From: Vibrio sp. HB236076
GTDB taxonomy: Bacteria; Pseudomonadota; Gammaproteobacteria; Enterobacterales; Vibrionaceae
Reading direction: 5' to 3'
Length of the DNA stretch: 64,000 nucleotides
Assembly (NCBI RefSeq): GCF_040957575.1
Contig: NZ_CP162601.1
Span: 496,001 to 560,000 of the forward strand
Part shown: in pieces, positions 27,601 through 34,220 of the stretch
Layout: every line of letters begins with the position of its first letter
How positions within the stretch are numbered: position 1 is the first letter of the stretch
The notes under the pieces: generated by a model
Told to the model about the DNA's origin: nothing
What the model saw: only the letters and a program-made list of their open reading frames with translations
The model's database searches: none
Made by a program: the position numbers and the translations under genes

Positions 27601-29688
27601 GACATCAACATAATGGCGCTGAGTAACTTTTTGCTGCGCAGCTTTACCCATGGTATGGCGCAACTTCTCGTCATTTAGCAATTCAATAACCGCTTTAGCC
27701 ATCGCATTGGTATCTAAATAGTCAACCACTTTACCGGCATCTTGCTCGACAAAAGTGTGCATGCCACCGGCTTGGCCATCAAAACAAATAACCGGCAGGG
27801 TTTGCTCGGCCGCTTCCATACACACGAGTGGATACGGGTCTTCACGTGAGGTAAGCAAAAACAGATCGCCGTGTTTAAAGTAATCGCGCGGATTGGCTTT
27901 CGGGCCAATAAATTTGACGATTTCTTCAACACCAAACTCGGCAATGGTATTGGCGGCATTGAGATCTTTGTTTTGATCTGAGCCAACCCAGTGCATTTCA
28001 ACGTTAGTGATAGTCTGTTTTTTGAGGTGTTGCGCGACTTGGCAAAAAAGATCGAACCCTTTTCGCTTCTCGACGGCACCGCAACCAAAAATAATTTTTT
28101 TGCCTTCGCATGGGTGTGCTGTCTCCTCAACCTGGGCATAGTGGTTAATGAACGGCTTGAGGTATTGTAGATCGATATTTGTGAAGCGTTTATTAAGCGA
28201 TTCGACGCTACCCGGAGATACGGCAATGTATTTTTGGCAAAGGTCTTTTAAAATCTCGACTTCATGTTCAAAAATCTTAAATACATTCTCCATTTCATGA
28301 ACATGGGTAACAAACTCGGCATGTAAAAACTCAAAAGCTTTGGCATAACTCGCGGCTGCGATCGTATTAATGTACACGGTTTGTACATGATCGCCACAGA
28401 AGTTGGCAATGTCTTCACCAGTGTGTGGTCTATCCATGAAAAAGGTCGGTGCAATTGCTTCAAACTTAGCATTCCAAGGACCTGAAGCGCCGACAATAAT
28501 AGAGAAGTTAATATCGGTATGGTCTTTTAACCAGTTCATGAGCGACAATAGTACCGCAGGCGCACCAGTTTCTGAGGCTTCATGAGAGATGAACAAAATC
28601 GACGGTGAGTACACTTCTTTTCGGCTTTCAGGCGCTACGTATTTCACCCGTGCTTTACGACCCTCACCTTGGCCATATTTGATAAAGTGCTGTAAAGCAT
28701 TAACACCAGAAGCAGCTACATCAGGGTTTTTCTCTAAATAATAGTTAGTCACAAATTCGTGAGATGGATTACGCCCTTCCTTAAAGCCATACTTAATAAA
28801 GTGCTCTATAGGGTCACCACCGACATCAGGGTAATGAGCTTTATAGTATTCTTCTGAAAATAATGGGCTATTTTTTAATAATTGATAGGTTTCGGTATTT
28901 TTTATGTCTGATTCTATATCTTGAACTTCTTGAACTTCTTGAACTTCTTGAACTTCTTGAACTTCTTGAGCCTTTTGAGTTTCAATGTCATCATGATTAG
29001 CGACTAATGGCACAACGTTATCGCCGAATGAGTCATCTTCTTGTGAGTGAACTTCAATAACGGGAATATCGTTAACTTCTAGCTCGATAGGATGCTCACT
29101 AAACAAAATGAAATGCCTAAATGGATGCTCCAGATTAGTATCAATATTGTGTTTTTCAAGATAAGCAGAAAAATTAATATCTTCTCGTGGTTTACGACCT
29201 TCAAGTGCACCACAAGCAATAAAGTGATGATAAGGAGAAGAACCTGACTCAGCGACATCTGGGTTATTGGCTAAATAAAAATCGCAGTCAAAATAAGGGT
29301 GTGCAGATAATCCAAGTTCAATTTCGTTGGCATAAAAATACGCTAAATACGTCGAATTGATGTCGCTTGGTATTTGTTTCTTTAAGTATTCTAGATCAAC
29401 AAATGCACTCGGTAAACGACCTTCTTTTTCACCATTTATAATGTAATGCACCATAGGGTGGGTATTACTTTCAGCCACATCAGGATTTTTAGAAAGATAG
29501 TATTGAGTGTTAAATAGGAAAGATGGATTAGTGCCTTTTTCACTTCCCAAAAAGTAGTAATCTTCAACAAGATCGGGTGATTGAACTGTTGGGTTATTAT
29601 TGGCGTAATAGGTTTCATCTAACAAACCGGAAGAGCCAATCAGTTCGATATGGGCTTCTTGACTTACACTACTGATCGTTTCATTCAT
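24640..29688 (-). CDS. Giant GT4-HAD-GT4 multidomain glycosyltransferase
   Basis: From the ATG at 29688 the product has 1682 residues; a TTG eight codons upstream is not needed. Order: about seven copies or relics of a YYLxxNPDVAxxxxxPxxHYxxxGxxEGRxP repeat (20-205 and 280-345), split by an acidic linker with VQE tandem repeats; a GT4-type domain (about 360-705; EASETGAPAVLLSL, GAVEKRKGFDLF, SREDPYPLVCMEA); an HAD-like domain (about 730-925; SFDIFDTLVTRE, YITSDMYLDRD, HIGDNWIGDVKCA); a long linking region; and a second GT4-like domain (about 1380-1682; GSTRYRALHLAESL, AGAMGVPVLAS). It resembles large capsule proteins that assemble phosphate-linked or multi-sugar repeats. It may be a polymerase-like enzyme. 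The sugars cannot be told. Confidence 0.8.
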   Translation of the reverse strand: MNETISSVSQEAHIELIGSSGLLDETYYANNNPTVQSPDLVEDYYFLGSEKGTNPSFLFNTQYYLSKNPDVAESNTHPMVHYIINGEKEGRLPSAFVDLEYLKKQIPSDINSTYLAYFYANEIELGLSAHPYFDCDFYLANNPDVAESGSSPYHHFIACGALEGRKPREDINFSAYLEKHNIDTNLEHPFRHFILFSEHPIELEVNDIPVIEVHSQEDDSFGDNVVPLVANHDDIETQKAQEVQEVQEVQEVQEVQDIESDIKNTETYQLLKNSPLFSEEYYKAHYPDVGGDPIEHFIKYGFKEGRNPSHEFVTNYYLEKNPDVAASGVNALQHFIKYGQGEGRKARVKYVAPESRKEVYSPSILFISHEASETGAPAVLLSLMNWLKDHTDINFSIIVGASGPWNAKFEAIAPTFFMDRPHTGEDIANFCGDHVQTVYINTIAAASYAKAFEFLHAEFVTHVHEMENVFKIFEHEVEILKDLCQKYIAVSPGSVESLNKRFTNIDLQYLKPFINHYAQVEETAHPCEGKKIIFGCGAVEKRKGFDLFCQVAQHLKKQTITNVEMHWVGSDQNKDLNAANTIAEFGVEEIVKFIGPKANPRDYFKHGDLFLLTSREDPYPLVCMEAAEQTLPVICFDGQAGGMHTFVEQDAGKVVDYLDTNAMAKAVIELLNDEKLRHTMGKAAQQKVTQRHYVDVIAPQILDFLPTAATVGQMDKVENYKALIDNADIVSFDIFDTLVTREMAQPEVVFDIAEYQHTATEAGILSLFEERMKTAGKVLGSKQGKVDDISVDEIYQHMPLYRDSRVEKRAEIDTCIEHPIGKTLYQYALEQGKQVYITSDMYLDRDTIEQILKTNGYQQWNEFFLSSERGKKKDTGKLFEEVKKAAKKSGVKADKIIHIGDNWIGDVKCARQAGLNAVRFSPIYESDSKMIELNPQQKQSLSQMGRIWDSFSTQATRLWAQSNPQLANDFYTKLGFELTGPLATMMAMHTKKLADEQGIEKIVFMARDGRIIKKAFDTLYKDELEQGQYQSQYLHLSRATVVGATFEEQLTSNDLYFLIEGLHLAEKPISYFLKKAKLDPTDSHIKAKVKSVFDSVDYVPNWNDFSKLSGMLESLSAEIYQANSAQRDGLALYLKDHGVLDAKKVLVVDVGWLINIQSRLDRFVRTLSPETEVIGSYVGTRERVNKSLKHSSLLYNLGEPALYSRFLEDNVTLFEVLFSSPEPSAAAITAVDGKAQLTLKPLGSPLPKEYIVAQKLQMGAEAYFDTLTTAVNDHLPLTISTDYFYALFEALVNTDNDIAKVELGHFEVRLGGHHEFVAYQSLIPTEANLDYAYTPHNEYFAPIDYIGNSKTEALDSVIITSAGLDNGSTRYRALHLAESLQYQGKNAVVMHSQTDLATAESLIERSQRVVFQRVFAEQGNVGEFLTLARQYNKPCVGEMDDLVFPEHIAEVGSVKGGEWNLDQAMFVATAYEGFMLQLDSMIVSTPALKEYIEGKYKIDCQVIGNKIRAKDIRQPQAKTGALKLVYASGTYSHKEDFQMIEQELFDYLTANPDVQLSILGATQSSERILALPNVSCYPLLPYNAMLDFIAQHDLMLVPLVDDIFNNAKSNVKFVEAGAMGVPVLASSVREFASCIEDGVNGYVFDDSKEFGQKLAKLSNTKLNDVTAELNKSIIKKFNTRVK
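28921..28965 (-). repeat. Five 9-bp tandem repeats inside the giant GT gene
   Basis: Plus-strand unit TTGAACTTC repeated five times without change, encoding Val-Gln-Glu on the minus strand. The unit is a multiple of three, so slippage would lengthen or shorten the linker without a frameshift. Confidence 0.92.
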
Positions 29689-29761
29689 AATAATTTCTTT
29701 TTTTAATCTCAATACTAGGGGATTAACAATATTTTTCTTTTAAATCTGGGGGCTATCGTTA

Positions 29762-30841
29762 TTACAGCAACGCTTTCCACCAAGCATCATTTTGCAGATA
29801 CCAAGCAACGGTTTTTCTGATTCCTGTCTCAAACGACTCGGCCGGTTTATAACCCAGCTCATTATTGGTCTTGGTCGCATCAATCGCATAACGGCGATCG
29901 TGGCCGGCGCGATCGATCACATAGGTGATCAGCGCTTCGGCTTCACCTTGGGCTACCTTAGTCGCTAACGGGTATTTTTCGGTTAAGGTGAGGTCAGCGG
30001 CAAATGCGGAATTCATCAATTCGCACACCAGTTTGACGATATCGATGTTTTGCCATTCATTATGGCCACCGATATTGTAGTTCTCGCCCAGGCGACCTTT
30101 CTCTAGCACCAACTCAATGCCGCGCGCGTGATCTTCCACATACAGCCAGTCACGTACTTGCTTGCCATCACCGTAAATCGGCAAGGCCTTGTCGTGCAAG
30201 ATGTTAGTGATGATTAATGGGATCAGCTTCTCAGGAAAGTGATAAGGACCGTAGTTATTTGAACAATTCGACGTCGTCACCTCTAACCCATAGGTGTGAT
30301 GATAGGCGCGCACCAAATGATCCGACGCCGCTTTCGAAGCCGAATAAGGAGAATTGGGCGCATAGGCGGTCTCTTCGGTAAAGGCAGGGTCGTTGGGCTC
30401 TAAGGTGCCGTAGACTTCATCGGTGGACACGTGATGGAAACGATGGGGCAGAGGGGCATTGCCTGCCGCGATTGGCTCATCAATCCAACGCTTCTTGGCG
30501 GCTTTTAGCAAGCTGTACGTGCCCAAGATGTTGGTCTCGATAAAGGCATCGGGGCCGGTGATCGAACGGTCGACATGGGACTCGGCCGCAAAATGCACAA
30601 TGGTGTTGATCTCGTGCTTCGCGATCAGGGTTTCGATCAGTTCCGTATTGCAGATGTCGCCGTGCACAAAGGTAAAATTAGGGTGGGATTCCACATCAAC
30701 CAGGTTAGCGCGATTGCCGGCATAGGTGAGGGCATCGAGCACAATTACCTTGTCATTGGTGTGGTTTTTAAGCCAGTAGAGCGCGAAATTCGAGCCGATA
30801 AAGCCCGCGCCACCTGTGACGAGCAGGTTACGTTTATTCAT
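29762..30841 (-). CDS. rmlB: dTDP-glucose 4,6-dehydratase
   Basis: A 359-residue RmlB/RfbB, second step of dTDP-L-rhamnose synthesis. It shows the extended SDR Rossmann motif GGAGFIGSNFALYW, the catalytic STDEVYG (Thr-Asp-Glu), the YSASKAASD Tyr-x3-Lys pair, NCSNNYGPYHFPEKLIP and GDGKQVRDWLYVEDHA. Length is normal for the family. It sits upstream of the giant GT gene (49-bp gap to its frame) and is preceded by a 333-bp intergenic region with a possible CRP site, so it may have its own promoter inside the locus. The other rml genes lie 12-18 kb away at 42.8-48.3 kb. Confidence 0.97.
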   Translation of the reverse strand: MNKRNLLVTGGAGFIGSNFALYWLKNHTNDKVIVLDALTYAGNRANLVDVESHPNFTFVHGDICNTELIETLIAKHEINTIVHFAAESHVDRSITGPDAFIETNILGTYSLLKAAKKRWIDEPIAAGNAPLPHRFHHVSTDEVYGTLEPNDPAFTEETAYAPNSPYSASKAASDHLVRAYHHTYGLEVTTSNCSNNYGPYHFPEKLIPLIITNILHDKALPIYGDGKQVRDWLYVEDHARGIELVLEKGRLGENYNIGGHNEWQNIDIVKLVCELMNSAFAADLTLTEKYPLATKVAQGEAEALITYVIDRAGHDRRYAIDATKTNNELGYKPAESFETGIRKTVAWYLQNDAWWKALL

Positions 30842-31174
30842 ACTAATTGTTTCAGCAAGTAAGCCGCTTGCTGCTCCATGTTGTTGTTCTATGACGTTTT
30901 TTCCATCAGTTCAAGAGAACCGTTACGTCAATTTTTCGTAAATTTATGTAAAGGATAAATGATTGTGTGCTACAGATCACCTAATTTATTATCAATCATG
31001 TGAATAAGTGATCGAGTTAACAGTATGTCATTCTTTTAACGTTATTAGACAAGGTAAATCTTTTTGTAATAAGAGCTTTTTAAGTGACCATCATAGAGGA
31101 GGGCTTGATGATAGGAGCATATCAATAAAATGGGCATGATAAATAGCCCCTAAACATATAAATATTAGTAGCCT
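30842..31174. promoter_or_regulatory. Intergenic region upstream of rmlB, CRP-like site
   Basis: 333 AT-rich bases without a gene. TGTGCTACAGATCACC (30966-30981) fits the CRP pattern TGTGA-N6-TCACA in most positions and could serve rmlB, whose start is at 30841. No repeats of the families seen elsewhere occur here. Confidence 0.4.
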
Positions 31175-32296
31175 TTAATCACTTTTCTTTAAGTTAAGAA
31201 TGTTAGTGTATTCAACTATTTTTTTATTAATAAAGCTTCCGTTAGGCCTAAATCTGTGAGCAATTTTCATTAGATTATAGGCCTTTTGTATGTCTATTTT
31301 TTCAAGTGCAACAGCTGAATCTCTCAAGTTGTTAATTTCTTTCGTAGTTAACGTGATTTGGCCTATGCTCTTCTTTATCGTGGAAAATAAAGCCTCAATA
31401 TCATCTTCGTTAAAGCCATACTGCCTAGATTTAGGATAATTATCATAGTCTTGGTTAAAATTGATATCAAATTTACTTAGATTCTCGTTGTTATCTAAAA
31501 AGTGACTCATGAATTTTTTAACTTCATCATATTGAGGAAGTATTTTAAAATTATCATGGGCGAGATTGCGACGTATGCGTTTTATGCTCTCAACTGGAAA
31601 TTGATGCTTGATTAGATTATGAGAAATTAAGCTAAATCGTTTTTTTACACCACTATTTATTCTTTCTGGAGGTAACCTAAATCCCAAATTAAGTCTTTGT
31701 GAAAAATCTATACAAATATCATTTTCAATAAGGTTTTCGAAGTCCACAACAAGTAAGTTGTTAAAGCAAAAAATATCACTCCATACACTTAGTTTATCAT
31801 AATAATCAAGGTACTCATGCAGTTCGGGAGTAATCTCAGGTAATGCGGACGCTGAATGTCCGCACAATAAGCTAGAAATCATCTCGCCTTTTTTACTGCC
31901 TTTGCTGGCCTGTTGCTTAAAAGATAAAGCCAGTTTGTCTTGACGACGTAAATAAACCACTATTGTTATTTCATCAAAATAACGATGACACACTTCTTTT
32001 AGTGATTGTATTATGCTTTGATGACGACGTCCAAGTAACGAAAAGTGTTCACCAGAAATAATAAGATTTTCTTTTTGATTATTTTTTAATGTACTTTCAA
32101 ATTCTTTACTTAAAGTATATTGAATGTTGTCTTTTTCACTATTTATTTGTATGAAGTTTGATGAGTTTCCGTATTTGTCTAAACTGAAAAAACTCCATTT
32201 GTTTTCACTTAGTTTTTCTTGGTTTAATAGTAAAGACTTCTGCAATGAAGAACTACCAGTTTTATGAAAACCAATATGTAAAATCAACTTACTCAC
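31175..32296 (-). CDS. Sulfotransferase-like protein with RPNGSFI module
   Basis: A 373-residue protein. I prefer the GTG at 32296: a GGAG lies just upstream and it overlaps the upstream stop (GTGAGTAA); the longer frame to 32317 would overlap by 29 bases. The domain opens with LILHIGFHKTGSSSLQKSLL, the PAPS-loop type of this locus, and has VVYLRRQDKLALSFKQQ in the 3'-phosphate position. The C-terminal 45 residues carry the shared helical module (LRDSAVALEKIDIQ..., then HRFRPNGSFINKKI). The gene is very AT-rich. It is translationally coupled to the sulfotransferase/GT2 fusion gene. A PAPS-dependent role is inferred from the motif. Confidence 0.7.
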   Translation of the reverse strand: MSKLILHIGFHKTGSSSLQKSLLLNQEKLSENKWSFFSLDKYGNSSNFIQINSEKDNIQYTLSKEFESTLKNNQKENLIISGEHFSLLGRRHQSIIQSLKEVCHRYFDEITIVVYLRRQDKLALSFKQQASKGSKKGEMISSLLCGHSASALPEITPELHEYLDYYDKLSVWSDIFCFNNLLVVDFENLIENDICIDFSQRLNLGFRLPPERINSGVKKRFSLISHNLIKHQFPVESIKRIRRNLAHDNFKILPQYDEVKKFMSHFLDNNENLSKFDINFNQDYDNYPKSRQYGFNEDDIEALFSTIKKSIGQITLTTKEINNLRDSAVALEKIDIQKAYNLMKIAHRFRPNGSFINKKIVEYTNILNLKKSD

Positions 32297-34220
32297 TATT
32301 ATCTCCGGGTATTTCACTCATAAATTCATGCATATCCACTTCGTCTTTCCAAGGTAAGCGATAGCTTTGATCATTTTCCATTGATCTCTTTAATTCTTGA
32401 TTACGCTTTAATTGCTCTTCATCTTTAAATGTGGGGGCATCATCAGAGTGTAAACCGGAGTTTATCGCAGGGAATACTTTTAAAGTTGAATTACTTCCGT
32501 TATAGCCATGTTTAATAAAGCGTTCTGTCCATTCTACATGCCCTGCGCCATAACCAGAGAACCGAGGATCTAAATAGCCGACTTTGCTTAATGCTTTACT
32601 GAAACAACCAGTGCATTGGCCTGTGACTAGCTTGCAAATAAATGGGTCATAAGGTTCGCCATTACCCTCTATTAACGCGTCTTTACGTTGAATGATTCTG
32701 CGGTGAGCGTAATTTATATGTCCCCACAAAAAACTGGCAACAGCCCAATCTTCAACCCAGCCTGGTGTTGTTGGTCGGCAATCATCTTCTAATAAAATTA
32801 TAATGTCGCATTTCTTTTTCTCATAAAGATAATATAAAGCTCTGTTTTTGTTTCTTACAACACCTTTGTTTGAACCTTGAGAGTGAGGTATGTTATTTTC
32901 CTGGCACCATTCGCTGGTCCCATCAGTGCTACCATCATCAGCCACAAAAACATTTACTTTATCACTGGTATTCTCTTTGACAGATTTAATCGTTTTTTGC
33001 AGGTCATGTATACGATTAAAAGTAATGATACCAATGCCGATATTAATGTTATTTAAAAATTCTTGCTTTATTTCTTCATAAAGATCTCGTATAACCGGAC
33101 CTTGCGGCCTTAATTTTTTCGCAAAAGCAATAAATGTCAAAGAATGAAAAATATTTACCCCTTTGAATTTTTGGGCTAAATTTCTATATTCCTCAACTGT
33201 CAAATCTAACTGGTTGGCTAAATCAGAGGCAGAAAAAGTAGAGTGTTCCAGTATGTGTTGAATCCCGTCAAATAATGTATGACGATTCGTGTACGTTTTT
33301 ATAAGTTGTACTGATCGTTCAATCGAATAGCTTTCGTCTTTTATTACAGGGTAATGAGAGTCGCAGTAGCTTGCGCCTAAAAGAGTTTGAATACGTCCAT
33401 TCTCTTTATTCAATTCATTTTTTACTTTTTCGAGCTCTTTCCCAGTAAGGTGAAATTTTTCATTATCTAGACTTTTTGTAAAATAGCCTCGTCCAACTGG
33501 GTTGATTTTACCATCTAAAATAGTTGGCGAGTTTTTATTTAGGTGGGCTAAAAAGCGAGTTGATTGGTTGCCAAAACCTTCATTACTGTTTTGAACAGTA
33601 AGCTTGTGACAGTTAACCCCCATACGAGTTAACATTGCACCTACAACACCTTGTTTAGATTGAATATCTTCTTCGAAGCTAGAAAAAGTGACTTTTTCAC
33701 CGAAGACCTGTTTGAGCTTTTCAATAAATCCACTTTTTTTAGTCACAGTAATATTATCTAGAGTTCCATTACCAGACTTAATGCGCTCTTGTAATTCAGA
33801 ACAAGTAAATGGGTACGGTTTTCTAACAGAGCAGTAGACATTTAGGTCAAAGCCTTTTGAGAGTATCTTATCCCTTAAAGAAATTAGAGCATGATGAGGT
33901 AAGACGGAAATGTCCTCACCCGAAATGATTATATTTTTATCCATGCTGAGATAATGATCAATTTGTTTATTATAATTGTCATTAGCTTCACCTATATTAT
34001 TGCTATCACCATTTTTTATATTGATATGATAAAGTTCTGGTTTTTGGCAATACACTGAATAAAAAGGTATCGAGTGATTAATGATGTCTTTATTATGTCT
34101 AATAAAGCTAGGGTATATATATCCTTGTTTTTCTAATTCACTGCGATTATGGGCCAGTGTTTTTTGTATCGAAGAGGTTGCCGTTTTATGAAAACCCACA
34201 TGTAAAATCAATCGCTTCAT
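32289..34220 (-). CDS. Sulfotransferase-like / GT2 fusion protein
   Basis: A 643-residue paralogue of the protein at 4059-6065, with the same order: sulfotransferase-like domain (GFHKTATSSIQKTL at 9-22; CSVRKPYPFTCSELQ), the shared helical module (about 340-388, with AKKLRPQGPVIRDLY), then a GT-A domain (about 390-620: GIGIITFNRIHDL, VADDGSTDGTSEW, LLEDDCRP, GHVEWTERF). It differs from its paralogue by being AT-richer and by keeping an intact RPQGPVI signature. Its ATG follows immediately after the TAA of the double-GT2 gene, so the two are tightly coupled. Likely cytoplasmic, acting on an undecaprenyl- or lipid-linked capsule precursor. Confidence 0.77.
   Translation of the reverse strand: MKRLILHVGFHKTATSSIQKTLAHNRSELEKQGYIYPSFIRHNKDIINHSIPFYSVYCQKPELYHINIKNGDSNNIGEANDNYNKQIDHYLSMDKNIIISGEDISVLPHHALISLRDKILSKGFDLNVYCSVRKPYPFTCSELQERIKSGNGTLDNITVTKKSGFIEKLKQVFGEKVTFSSFEEDIQSKQGVVGAMLTRMGVNCHKLTVQNSNEGFGNQSTRFLAHLNKNSPTILDGKINPVGRGYFTKSLDNEKFHLTGKELEKVKNELNKENGRIQTLLGASYCDSHYPVIKDESYSIERSVQLIKTYTNRHTLFDGIQHILEHSTFSASDLANQLDLTVEEYRNLAQKFKGVNIFHSLTFIAFAKKLRPQGPVIRDLYEEIKQEFLNNINIGIGIITFNRIHDLQKTIKSVKENTSDKVNVFVADDGSTDGTSEWCQENNIPHSQGSNKGVVRNKNRALYYLYEKKKCDIIILLEDDCRPTTPGWVEDWAVASFLWGHINYAHRRIIQRKDALIEGNGEPYDPFICKLVTGQCTGCFSKALSKVGYLDPRFSGYGAGHVEWTERFIKHGYNGSNSTLKVFPAINSGLHSDDAPTFKDEEQLKRNQELKRSMENDQSYRLPWKDEVDMHEFMSEIPGDNSE

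Noticed and set aside
30966..30981. Firm CRP regulation of rmlB
   Set aside because: The site is only a partial match in AT-rich DNA. I kept it as a low-confidence note within the intergenic feature, not as a finding.
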